In this document: in pieces, positions 1-8,400 of the stretch | Position numbering within the stretch: the stretch's first letter is position 1 | Layout: every line of letters starts with the position of its first letter | Assembly: GCA_045613165.1 (NCBI GenBank) | Contig: JAZLAK010000075.1 | Coordinates: 1 to 11,019 of the forward strand | DNA: 11,019 bases | DNA from: UMGS1124 sp045613165 | GTDB taxonomy: Bacteria > Bacillota_I > Bacilli_A > RF39 > UBA660 | Direction of reading: 5' to 3' | Translations under genes and position numbers: made by a program | The notes under the pieces: model-generated | Database searches by the model: none | Told to the model about the DNA's origin: nothing | Seen by the model: the letters and a program-made list of their open reading frames with translations, nothing else

Positions 1-1
1 T

Positions 2-505
2 ATCAAAAATTTAAATAAAAAACCATTTTATAAAGTGAGTAAATTTGTAAGGTATTTATTAGGGGATTTTGATAATGATATAGAAAAAAAATTAATAAAT
101 ATTTTATCTGATAAAAATGATAATGTTACTTTAAAATCTATTTTAAATATTTGTAGAATATTAAGTGTTTCGGTTAATGGTTGGCATATTTATGAAAAAA
201 TTATTGAGTTACTAGATGCTGATGACAAATTGTTAAGAGAAATTAGTTGTTTATTATTTGATACAGGTGTTGTATCTGGAGAATATGGGATTGCAAATTC
301 ATTTAAATCAAAATATGACTTTTTAAAAACAATAAAAAGTAAGAATGAAAATGTGAATTTATTTGTTAAGAATGAAATTAAGAGGTTTGAAGCTTTGTAT
401 AAAAGTGAAAAAATGGAAACAGATAAAGAAATTATTAAAAGAAGAGTAGAATATGAATTAGATCATAAAAAAGAAGAAAATACTAATAAAACCGATGAAA
501 ATTAA
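2..505 (+). CDS. C-terminal part of a helical-repeat protein (5' end outside the window)
   Basis: The frame is open from the left edge, so this is the tail of a longer gene. A GTG at position 35 is the first possible start inside the window, but no Shine-Dalgarno precedes it and the frame continues upstream of it, so I treat the gene as 5'-partial (167 residues visible). The product looks entirely alpha-helical, with repeating units of about 35-40 residues like HEAT or ARM repeats (for example around KKLINILSDKND and YEKIIELLDADD). It then has a glycine-containing turn (DTGVVSGEYG), a long charged helix ending in EIIKRRVEYELDHKK, and a polar tail. From memory, a turn and charged helix like this occur at the C-terminus of some large STAND/NACHT-type bacterial proteins, which would fit a defence island, but this is a weak recollection. 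No catalytic motif is visible. The stop lies in the loop of a terminator shared with the convergent recombinase gene. Confidence 0.6.
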   Translation: MKNLNKKPFYKVSKFVRYLLGDFDNDIEKKLINILSDKNDNVTLKSILNICRILSVSVNGWHIYEKIIELLDADDKLLREISCLLFDTGVVSGEYGIANSFKSKYDFLKTIKSKNENVNLFVKNEIKRFEALYKSEKMETDKEIIKRRVEYELDHKKEENTNKTDEN

Positions 506-516
506 ACATCGGTTTT
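488..516. terminator. Bidirectional intrinsic terminator between convergent genes
   Basis: AAAACCGATG (488-497) and CATCGGTTTT (507-516) form a perfect 10-bp inverted repeat around a 9-base loop. The stem has a GC-rich core and ends in a T-run on both strands, so it can terminate both converging transcripts. Both stop codons fall in the loop: plus-strand TAA at 503-505 and minus-strand TAA at 504-502. Confidence 0.85.
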
Positions 517-1365
517 GTTATCTTCTAAAGTATCTATAACATTTATTATTTCATCTAATGTACTAATAAATAAATGTGAATATGTTTTTAACGTTTCTTC
601 TATTTTAGTGTGTCCTAAATATTTAGCAACTACTTGAATATTAGCACCTTTATTAATTAATAATGATGCACAGGAATGTCTGAAATCATGTAATCTAATT
701 TGTTTTATTCCTGCTTTTTCACAATTAGTATTCTTACGATCTGCAAGAGCATTGCTACTTATTGGAAGTGCATCTCCAGCAACAAAATAATTCTCATTAA
801 AACCATTAAGTTGTTTAGCCTCTAATTTAGCCTTTTTAAGACGATTTACGAGTACTTCAGGCATCTTTAAGGTTCTTATACTATTTTGGGTTTTTGGCAC
901 TACAAATTTGAATTTTTTGACCGTTCCACAACGATCAGTAATTTGTTTTCTAACACTTAATGTTTTTCTTTCTAAGTCAATATCTTTCCACTGTAATCCT
1001 CTAAGTTCTCCTTTTCTAAGACCACAATAATAAAATATTCTAAATGTAGTTTGCCATTTAATATCTTCTTCAACTTCTATAAATTGTTTAAATTCATCAT
1101 ACGTAAAACATAATTGCTCAGGTGGTAATTCATTTGGATTATTAAAGTTTGTCATTTTAGGATATACTTTAACAAAACTAAATTCATACCATGCAGTAGC
1201 ATAATTAAGTATAGATTTAAGAAATTTATAAATATCATTTTTAGTTCTTGTAGCAAGTGTTGTTTTATAATCCATATAATCGTGCCATCTCTCAAAATGA
1301 GAGTAGTTAAAGTATTTTAATTTAACTTTAAAATTATACATGGTGAGGAATATGAAGATAAACAT
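502..1365 (-). pseudogene. Tyrosine recombinase/integrase, 5'-truncated
   Basis: This is the catalytic part of a phage- or ICE-type tyrosine recombinase. The full active-site set is present, numbered from the ATG at 1365: Arg117 in GLRKGEL, Lys158 in PKTQNSIRTL, His226 and Arg229 in HDFRH, His252 in LGHTK, and the nucleophile Tyr262 in TYSHL. The core-binding domain appears to start only near residue 15 (KYFNYSHFERW). Its first helix and the N-terminal arm-binding domain are missing; family members of this kind are usually about 370-400 residues, against 287 at most here. Neither the ATG at 1365 nor the one at 1341 has a Shine-Dalgarno, and the frame is closed by a TGA just upstream of 1365. 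The sequence replacing the lost 5' end encodes the tail of another gene on the opposite strand, so a recombination scar is likely. I judge it a remnant, though the catalytic domain shows no internal damage. A functional short invertase is the alternative. Confidence 0.75.
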
Positions 1366-1440
1366 ATTTATTCATATAGTTTGAAGCATCAAGCGATCTT
1401 AGCATTTGAAAAATGGAATAAAGATAAAAATAGAATATAA
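1321..1440 (+). pseudogene. 3' remnant of an unknown gene
   Basis: A 39-codon frame ends with TAA at 1440 and is closed upstream by TAA at 1318-1320. From about position 1339 it reads like real protein (HGEEYEDKHIYSYSLKHQ, then AILAFEKWNKDK): a charged strand followed by an amphipathic helix, typical of a protein C-terminus. It has no start codon behind a ribosome binding site. It overlaps the first codons of the truncated recombinase on the other strand, so one or both lost their 5' parts when the two segments were joined. I do not recognise the family. A chance open frame cannot be excluded at this length. Confidence 0.35.
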
Positions 1441-1464
1441 GTAATTAATGCTTAATAGATTTTC

Positions 1465-1740
1465 TCAAACTATAATTAAAGTATATTTAATTTTTAATAT
1501 TTCATATACTTCAGCTTTCACTTTTTCTTCATTTTCCCCAAACATATTAATTAAATCTTTAGCAGAATTATAATGTTGTAAAAAGGAACCTTCATACATA
1601 GCATTTCAATAATATGAATTAGCAATATAATAAGGCATTATATAACTTTCAATATACTCATCATAATTATCGAGAAAAGGTTTTAATATAGCATTAAATT
1701 CTTCATCACTAATATCACCATTAGTAGTCTTTCTAATCAT
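1465..1740 (-). pseudogene. Small unknown gene with perfect RBS, broken by an in-frame TGA
   Basis: The minus strand carries GGAGGTGTCT directly before the ATG at 1740-1738, a textbook ribosome binding site. The frame runs 44 codons, beginning MIRKTTNGDISDEEF, to a TGA at 1608-1606. It then continues for 46 more convincing codons, including GSFLQHYNSAKDLINMFG and a charged helix, to a second TGA at 1467-1465. The expected product is an acidic, tyrosine-rich helical protein of about 91 residues. The TGA sits in an aromatic context (ANSYY-stop-NAMYEG) and is one base from TGG, so a single Trp-to-stop change is the simplest explanation. Other genes in the window use only TGG for Trp, so recoding of TGA is unlikely. 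It diverges from hsdM across a 167-bp spacer. No HTH or catalytic motif is visible and I do not recognise the family. A functional 44-aa product is possible. Confidence 0.55.
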
Positions 1741-1751
1741 AGACACCTCCA
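1741..1751 (-). promoter_or_regulatory. Strong ribosome binding site of the small minus-strand gene
   Basis: Read on the minus strand, GGAGG lies 5 bases before the ATG at 1740. It is as strong as the hsdM site and is the main evidence that the interrupted frame behind it is, or recently was, a translated gene. A possible promoter further upstream on this strand (TTGTAA with an AT-rich -10 near 1760) is too weak to list. Confidence 0.6.
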
Positions 1752-1799
1752 ATTTGTTGTATTAATCTCTTAAATATTAAAAAATTACAAGTTTTATTT

Positions 1800-1819
1800 A
1801 ACAAATTTTAAATTTTGTT
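1800..1819. promoter_or_regulatory. 20-bp near-palindrome in the divergent spacer (possible operator)
   Basis: AACAAATTTTAAATTTTGTT matches its own reverse complement at 18 of 20 positions. It lies between the small minus-strand gene and hsdM, about 45 bp upstream of the hsdM -10 box, where a dimeric regulator could act on one or both promoters. Short palindromes are common in DNA this AT-rich, so the functional call is tentative. Confidence 0.3.
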
Positions 1820-1833
1820 GTGATAATTAGGGG

Positions 1834-1869
1834 CAAAAAGTCAATTTTTGTCACTCTTTGTGTTATAAT
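1834..1869 (+). promoter_or_regulatory. hsd operon promoter with extended -10 and overlapping inverted repeat
   Basis: TGTTATAAT at 1861-1869 is a perfect extended -10 element (TGn plus TATAAT), 39 bases before the hsdM start codon. No good -35 stands at 17 bp spacing; the best there is TCAATT at 1841-1846. Such weakness is usual for extended -10 promoters. Inverted arms CAAAAA (1834-1839) and TTTTTG (1845-1850) flank the -35 position, so a bound regulator could block polymerase. The promoter should drive all five genes through the AIPR gene, since gaps between them are 1-40 bp and no other terminator is seen. Confidence 0.65.
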
Positions 1870-1907
1870 TATAAATGGGAAAAACTTTGTAATGTGGAGG
1901 TAAAAAT

Positions 1908-3404
1908 ATGAATGAAACTGAATTAAAAAAGTTAGAAGATAGATTATGGTCTGCAGCAGATAAAATGAGAGGTGCGGTATCAGTATCAGACTACAAATTT
2001 ATAGTATTAGGATTAATATTTTTAAAATATATTTCTGATTCATTTGAAGAAAGATATAAAGAATTAGTAGAAGAAGGATATGGATTAGAAGAAGAAAAAG
2101 ATAGTTATGCAGAAAAGAATATATTCTATGTGCCTAAAAATGCTAGATGGAGTTATTTAGAAGAACATTCTAAAGATGATAATATTGGTGAAATTATCGA
2201 TGATGCATTAACATTAATAGAAAAAGATAATACATCATTAAAAAATGTATTACCTAAAGATTACAATAGTCCAACTATGCGTAATGTAAATTTAGGAGAA
2301 TTAATAGACTTATTTACAAATATTAAAGTTGGAACTAAAGATGCTATCCAAAGTGATGTTTTAGGAAGAATATATGAATATTTCTTAGGACAATTTGCTA
2401 AGAACGAATTACAAAAAGGTGGAGAATTCTATACACCTGCATGTTTAGTTAGAACTATGGTTGAATGTATTGAACCATATCAAGGTAGAGTATACGATCC
2501 AGCTTGTGGGTCTGGTGGGATGTTTATTCAATCATTAAAGTTCGTTCAAGAGCATCAAGGAAATATTAATAACATTAGTATTTATGGGCAAGAAAAAAAT
2601 CCAACTACTTGGAGATTAGCAAAAATGAACTTAGCGATACGTTCACTAAATGGAGATTTAGGTAAATATGCAGCAGACACATTTACAGAAGATCTTCACA
2701 AAGATTTAAAAGCAGACTTTATTTTGGCAAATCCACCATTTAATTTAGAGTGGGATGTTGATAAAGTATCAAAAGACCCAAGATGGAGATATGGATTAGC
2801 ACCAAAGAATAATGCAAACTATGCATGGCTTCAACATATGATATCTAAATTATCTCAAAATGGTAAAATGGCTTGTATTCTAGCTAATGGTTCATTATCT
2901 TCAGGTGGACAAGAAGGAGAAATTAGAAAAAAATTAATAGAAAATGATTTAGTTGATTGTATTATTTCTATGCCAACTAATTTATTCTATACGGTTATTG
3001 TTCCATGTTCTATATGGATTATTAATAGAAATAAAAAACAAAAAGGTAAAACATTATTTATAAACGCTAATAATTTAGGAACAATGGTAACAAGAAGATT
3101 AAGAGAATTATCAGAAGAAGATATCAAGAAGGTAGCAGAGACATATCATCATTATCAAAATAATGAGAACTATGAAAAAATTAATGGATTCTGTTATTGT
3201 GCTTCGACTGAAGAAATTAAATCAAATGATTATGTATTAACTCCTGGAAGATATGTGGGAGTTGAAGATATTGAAGACGATGGTATACCATTTGAAGAAA
3301 AAATGAAAAAAATCACTTCTGATTTATCCAAACAATTTGAAGAGTCTCATAGATTAGAAGAAGAAATAAAGAAAAATTTAAAAGCAATTGGATATGAAGT
3401 TTAA
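1908..3404 (+). CDS. hsdM: Type I restriction-modification methyltransferase subunit HsdM
   Basis: This is the N6-adenine DNA methyltransferase subunit. With HsdS it methylates the host recognition sites, using S-adenosylmethionine. Residues 1-145 form the helical HsdM N-terminal domain (KLEDRLWSAADKMRG through FLKYISDSF). EFYTP at 173-177 precedes the SAM-binding motif I, DPACGSGGMF (197-206). The catalytic motif IV, NPPF, lies at 275-278 in FILANPPFNLEWD. The C-terminal NDYVLTPGRYVG (440-451) and the charged helix after it are typical of the family and contact HsdS. The 498-residue length is normal. The ATG follows GGAGG with 7-base spacing. It is the first gene of the operon, and hsdS starts 40 bp after its stop. 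Nothing looks damaged, so active methylation is expected. Confidence 0.97.
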   Translation: MNETELKKLEDRLWSAADKMRGAVSVSDYKFIVLGLIFLKYISDSFEERYKELVEEGYGLEEEKDSYAEKNIFYVPKNARWSYLEEHSKDDNIGEIIDDALTLIEKDNTSLKNVLPKDYNSPTMRNVNLGELIDLFTNIKVGTKDAIQSDVLGRIYEYFLGQFAKNELQKGGEFYTPACLVRTMVECIEPYQGRVYDPACGSGGMFIQSLKFVQEHQGNINNISIYGQEKNPTTWRLAKMNLAIRSLNGDLGKYAADTFTEDLHKDLKADFILANPPFNLEWDVDKVSKDPRWRYGLAPKNNANYAWLQHMISKLSQNGKMACILANGSLSSGGQEGEIRKKLIENDLVDCIISMPTNLFYTVIVPCSIWIINRNKKQKGKTLFINANNLGTMVTRRLRELSEEDIKKVAETYHHYQNNENYEKINGFCYCASTEEIKSNDYVLTPGRYVGVEDIEDDGIPFEEKMKKITSDLSKQFEESHRLEEEIKKNLKAIGYEV

Positions 3405-3444
3405 TTATAGAAATTTTGATTTTTAAGAATAGGAAGTGAAAGTC

Positions 3445-4563
3445 ATGACTAAAATTAGTAATATTACTAAAAAAGTATATAGTGGGGGTACACCAGACAC
3501 TAGAAAAAAAGAATATTGGAATGGGGGTATAAAGTGGCTATCTTCTGGAGAAACTAGAAATAACTTTATATATGATACTGAGAAGAAAATTACTGAGTTG
3601 GGCGTTTCTAATTCTAGTACTAAATTATCAAATAAAGGAAGTATCGTCATGGCTTGTGCAGGACAAGGATTTACCAGAGGACAAACATCATATCTGATGA
3701 ATGACATGTATATCAATCAATCGGTAATATGTATTGAACCAGACGAAGAAAAGGTAGAAGGGCTATATTTGTATTATTTCTTTAAAAATAATTATCAAGT
3801 GCTAAGGAATTTATCAGATGATCACAGTTCAAGAGGAAGTATTACTACAGCTATGATAAAGAATTTAGATGTGAATTTTCCAGCACTAGAAGTTCAAAAG
3901 AAGATTAGTTGCATTTTATATAGTTTAGATAAAAAGATAGAATTAAATAATGAAATAAATAATAATTTGTATGAGATTTCAAAACAATTATTATTAAAAT
4001 ATTTAGATGAAAATAGCAATTCTGAAGAAATGAATATAAGTGAGTTACTTAATGTATTTACTGGAAAGAAAAATGCTAATGAAACATCACCAACGGGTAA
4101 ATATAAATTCTTCTCTTGTGCACCAGAAAGTTTGCTATCAGATACATATTTATACGATGGTGCAGCAATAATAGTTGCTGGTAATGGCGCATACACAGGA
4201 AGAACTAGATTTTATGAAGGTAAATTTGAACTTTATCAAAGAACTTATGGATTAATATTAAAAGATGGCTTTGATAAAAATAATATATATGGTTTATATA
4301 TATTTATGAAAACTATTTTTGAACCAGATAAAATGGGTGGAACTCATGGTTCAGCTATACCATATATTGTATTATCGGATTTAACTGATTATAAACTAAA
4401 ATATAATAAAAATGAATTTGATAAGTTTTCAAATTTAGTAAGTAGTAATATAAAAATGATTCAAGAAAATGAAAAATCTAATGAAGAATTATCTCAATTA
4501 AGAGATACATTATTACCAAAGTTAATGAATGGTGAAATGGATTTAGATAATATAGTGATTTAA
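3445..4563 (+). CDS. hsdS: Type I restriction-modification specificity subunit HsdS
   Basis: This is the DNA-recognition subunit, which fixes the bipartite target sequence for both methylation and cleavage. I start it at the ATG at 3445, which has AGGAAG 8 bases upstream; the in-frame GTG at 3436 overlaps that site. The product is 372 residues and has the usual two-fold layout. Target recognition domain 1 covers about 1-150 (SGGTPDTRKKEYW at 13-25, then a glycine-rich core). A central coiled-coil spacer with KKIELNNEINNNLYEISKQL lies at 163-182, domain 2 at about 195-325, and the C-terminal conserved helix (NEKSNEELSQLRDTLLPKLMNGEMD) at about 342-366. The two domains differ in sequence, so the target should be two unlike half-sites separated by a fixed gap. 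There is no second or silent hsdS copy in the window. The target sequence cannot be read from the protein by eye. Confidence 0.95.
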   Translation: MTKISNITKKVYSGGTPDTRKKEYWNGGIKWLSSGETRNNFIYDTEKKITELGVSNSSTKLSNKGSIVMACAGQGFTRGQTSYLMNDMYINQSVICIEPDEEKVEGLYLYYFFKNNYQVLRNLSDDHSSRGSITTAMIKNLDVNFPALEVQKKISCILYSLDKKIELNNEINNNLYEISKQLLLKYLDENSNSEEMNISELLNVFTGKKNANETSPTGKYKFFSCAPESLLSDTYLYDGAAIIVAGNGAYTGRTRFYEGKFELYQRTYGLILKDGFDKNNIYGLYIFMKTIFEPDKMGGTHGSAIPYIVLSDLTDYKLKYNKNEFDKFSNLVSSNIKMIQENEKSNEELSQLRDTLLPKLMNGEMDLDNIVI

Positions 4564-4592
4564 TCATATAAATTGTGATTTGAGGTAGATAT

Positions 4593-5447
4593 ATGAATAT
4601 AGATGACTATGCTATAAATATTAAAAAAAATATTGAAAGAATAAAAGAATCCGATTCCGCTGTTATTATTGATACTACAATAAAAAACTATGCAATATAT
4701 AATTCGTTTTTTGTTGAACTACAAGAAAAGTTATCAAATGATGGTAACAAATTAAATCATAAATTGAATGCATTAAATTTCTTGATTATGCATTCAACAT
4801 TTATGTTTAATGGATTTATTAATGATTTGATAACAAATAATTATTATTCATTAAAAATAAATATAAGAGTAATAACTGAATTCTATTTTAAATTGTTATT
4901 TCTGTTATATAGTGATGATTATGTTTCTGAATTATACTTAGATTTTAATAATATTTATTTATACAATATTTCTCAAAAATTTAATAATAATTTAAGAATG
5001 GATAGTAAAGAACAACATAAATTAGAAAAAATATATACTGAAACAATCAAAAAATATAATCTTCCTATTAATATAAAAGAAGATTATTGGATTAAAAAAG
5101 CTTTAGAGCATATTACGGGAAGACAATCTAAAAAGAGCATCCAAGGTATTATTAATTGGTTAAAAGATAATGAAAAAATTGATAATGCTATAATAATATC
5201 ATATGAAGACAATTGCGACTATAATCATTGTGGAATTGGTTCTATGAATTATCAACAATTAATAGATTTATATGATTCTCAGGGTGAATTTTATAGTATA
5301 TATAAACCAATACTAAGTGAATTTAATTATATTCTTATTAATATTGTTGTTAAATATATGGCAGAATATTCTGAATACAAAAATCAAGAAGTATTGGATG
5401 TATTACTAAATAATATGAATTTAGTTTTTAAGCAAGGGAGTGAGTAA
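4593..5447 (+). CDS. Unrecognised helical protein inside the hsd operon (possibly DUF5677-like)
   Basis: I do not recognise this 284-residue protein with certainty. The ATG follows GAGG with 7-base spacing. The stop is one base before the hsdR start, so the two genes are probably translationally coupled. It appears entirely alpha-helical, with no signal peptide. The hydrophobic stretches (FLIMHSTFMFNGFINDLI at 63-80 and FYFKLLFLLY at 97-106) look like helix-bundle core rather than clear membrane spans. Its layout recalls DUF5677-type proteins: a central helix with Arg-x-x-x-Glu (R92, E96 in IRVITEFYFKLL), a following Asp-rich helix, and a late motif with a conserved-looking His (SYEDNCDYNHCGIG, H212). 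DUF5677 proteins are found in defence contexts, but I am inferring similarity from pattern alone. No P-loop is present, so it is not PrrC or RloC. Possible roles are an effector triggered when restriction fails, or an accessory regulator of the complex. Confidence 0.85.
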   Translation: MNIDDYAINIKKNIERIKESDSAVIIDTTIKNYAIYNSFFVELQEKLSNDGNKLNHKLNALNFLIMHSTFMFNGFINDLITNNYYSLKINIRVITEFYFKLLFLLYSDDYVSELYLDFNNIYLYNISQKFNNNLRMDSKEQHKLEKIYTETIKKYNLPINIKEDYWIKKALEHITGRQSKKSIQGIINWLKDNEKIDNAIIISYEDNCDYNHCGIGSMNYQQLIDLYDSQGEFYSIYKPILSEFNYILINIVVKYMAEYSEYKNQEVLDVLLNNMNLVFKQGSE

Positions 5448-5448
5448 C

Positions 5449-8400
5449 ATGTTTACAGAAGAACAATTAGAAGATATGACAATGTCGTTATTAGATAAGT
5501 TAAATTATGAGTGTAAAAATGGATATGATATAGAAAGAGATTATCATAGTGTTTTTTATGATGCTACATTATTTGATGATATATCTAATATTAATAGAGA
5601 TTTTACTGATGAACAAATAAATGAAGCTATAAAAACTATTAAGAATTTAACTTATAATAACGTTGTTGAAGATAATAAAGAGTTTACTAAATACTTATTG
5701 CAAGGTGTACCAGTAGAAGTTAAAACAAATACTGGATATCAATATAAAAATGTTAAATTGATTGATTTTGATAATGTTGAAAATAATCACTTCCAAGCTA
5801 TTAATCAATTTACAATTATTGAATTTGAACAAAAAAGACCAGATATAATTATATTTGTTAATAGTATACCTTTAGTAGTCATTGAACTAAAAACTGCAAC
5901 TAATGAAGATGTTAAATTAGAAGATGCTTATCTTCAACTACATAAATACAGAGAAGTATCTATACCATCATTATTTAGATATAACCAATTTTTAGTTATA
6001 AGTGATGGCGTGACTGCTAAAGCAGGAACTATTACAAGTCCATACAGTAGATTTAGTGATTGGAAAAAAATTGAAGATACAGATGTAGTAACAGAGAATA
6101 TGCCAACTCATGAAACTTTATTTAATGGAATGTTTAGAAAAGATAGATTATTAGATTTAATTGGTAATTATATTTTATATAGTAATGATTCTAAAATACT
6201 TGCACAATATCATCAATATTTTGGTGTTAAGAAAGCAATTAAGTCAACTGTAACAACTGGTGCTAAAACAGGTAAAGCTGGAATAGTTTGGCATACTCAA
6301 GGATCTGGCAAATCATTTAGTATGGTTTTCTATGCTGGAAATATGATCAAAATGTTATTAAATCCAACAATTTTAGTTGTAACAGATAGAAATGATTTAG
6401 ATAATCAATTATATGAAACATTTTATAAATGTTCGGACTTTTTAAAACAAAAGCCAGTACAAGCAGATACAAGAAGTGATTTAAAAGAATTACTTAAAGA
6501 TAGAGTAGCAGGTGGAGTATTCTTCACAACGCTTCAAAAATTTGAAGAAGAATCAGGATTATTCTCGGATAGAGATGATATCTTAGTTTTAGTTGATGAA
6601 GCACATAGAAGTCATTATGGATTAGAAGCCACTGTAAAATTAAATCTAGAAACTATGGAAGCTTATAAAAAATATGGTACTGCTAAATTTTTACATGATG
6701 CATTACCAAATGCAATTTATATCGGATTTACTGGAACTCCTGTTGAAACAAAAGATAAATCAACTTCTTCTATATTTGGAGAAGTAATAGATACTTACGA
6801 TATGACACAAGCAATATTAGATGGTTCTACAGTGCCAATATCTTATGAATCAAGAATGGCTAGAGTAGGATTAAATCAAAAAATTCTTGATGAAATAGAT
6901 AGATACTATGCATTTGTCGAGAAATCAGGAGTAGCAGATGATATAGCTATAAATAAATCAAAACAAATGATGGCAACAATATCTCAAGTTATTGAAGATC
7001 CAGATAGATTAGAGCTAATTGTAAAAGATATTATTAGTCACTATGAAGAAAGAAAAAATATGACTGCTGATCATGTAATGGTAGTAGCGTATTCTAGAAA
7101 AAGTGCTTATACAATGTATAAAAAATTCTTAGAACTTAGACCAGATTATGAAGATGTAGTAAATATGATTATTACACCAAGTAATAAAGATTCTGAAGAA
7201 ATGCAAAAAGCTATTGGCACTAAGGGTGATAAAAAAGAACTTGAAAGAAAGTTTAAAAGTGAAGAAGCTGGAGAAAAGTTTAAAATTGCAATTGTTGTTG
7301 ATATGTGGCTTACAGGATTTGATGTACCGCAATTAGGAACAATGTATATTGATAAGCCAATGAAAGCTCATAATTTAATGCAAGCTATTGCAAGAGTTAA
7401 TAGAGTATATAAAGATAAAAAAGGTGGATTAATAGTAGATTATATTGGACTAAAAGGATGGCTATTAGATGCATTAAAAACATACACAACAAGAGATCAA
7501 AATAAAATTAAAGATACGGAAGAATTAGTAAATGTTTTATTAGATAAATTAGAAATAATAGACAATATGTTTAATGATTTTGATTATTCTAATTTTAAAG
7601 AATTAGATAATACTGGTAAGTATCATTTAATTAAAGATGGAGCTAATCTAATGTTAGCAACAGAAGATACAAAAAGAAGATATATGAAGCATAGTCAAGA
7701 TGTTAAAAATCTTTATACATTATGTAATGGTGTTGTTAATAATATTATTAAGGATAAATGTTTATTTATAATTTCAGTTAAATCATTTATTTTAAAAATT
7801 ACTAATACAGGTAAATTAGATGTATCTGAAATTAATAATACAGTTGGTAAGTTATTAGAAGATGCCATTCATGAAGATGAATTATTAAACTTAGGAGAAT
7901 TAACTAGAGGTAATAGTTTAGAATTATTAAGTGATTCTATCTTAAGTAAATTAAGAGCAATGAAAGATAAAAATGTTGCTGCTGAAGTATTATCTAGAGC
8001 AATTAAGACTACTATCGGTGATATAGGAAAAATAAACTTAACATTACAAGAAAAATTCTCAACTAAGTTCAATAAAATTGTTGATATGTATAATGAGAGA
8101 ACAGATATAGCTGATATAGAAAAAATCATTGAAGAAATGATTAAATTGAAAAAAGAAATCGAAGAAGAAATTGCTAATGGAAATGAATATAATTTATCTC
8201 CAGAAGAAAAAGCATTCTTTGATGCTCTAAGTGCAGATCAAGAGATTAAAGAATTAATGCAAGATGAAGTTCTTGTACAAATTGCTAAAGATTTAGTAGA
8301 GTTGATTAATGAAAATTTAACTCTTGATGCTTTTAAAAGAGAAGATGCTAGAGCAAGAATTAGAAGTAATATAAGAAAATTACTTATCCAATATAATTAT

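Noticed and set aside
1606..1608. Genetic code 4 (TGA read as Trp), suggested by the in-frame TGA
   Set aside because: HsdM, HsdS, HsdR, the 284-aa protein, AIPR and both edge genes use TGG for Trp and have no in-frame TGA across about 3,000 codons.
3436..3444. Earlier GTG start for hsdS (and likewise GTG 5440 for hsdR)
   Set aside because: Each GTG overlaps the Shine-Dalgarno that serves the ATG 9 bases downstream at standard spacing.
3423..4196. Minus-strand open frames opposite hsdS (97 and 100 codons)
   Set aside because: They lie inside a well-supported HsdS gene, lack ribosome binding sites and translate to low-complexity hydrophobic sequence, typical of antisense shadows in AT-rich DNA.
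502..4563. Phase-variable hsdS shuffling by the nearby tyrosine recombinase
   Set aside because: Only one hsdS is present, with no second or silent copy and no long inverted repeats seen. The recombinase is 5'-truncated and stands 540 bp away behind another gene.
4593..5447. PrrC or RloC anticodon nuclease
   Set aside because: The position fits, but there is no Walker A or ABC-type ATPase motif and the protein is too short.
7129..8129. Minus-strand open frames opposite hsdR
   Set aside because: They are shadows of conserved HsdR sequence with Phe/Ile/Ser-rich composition and no start signals.
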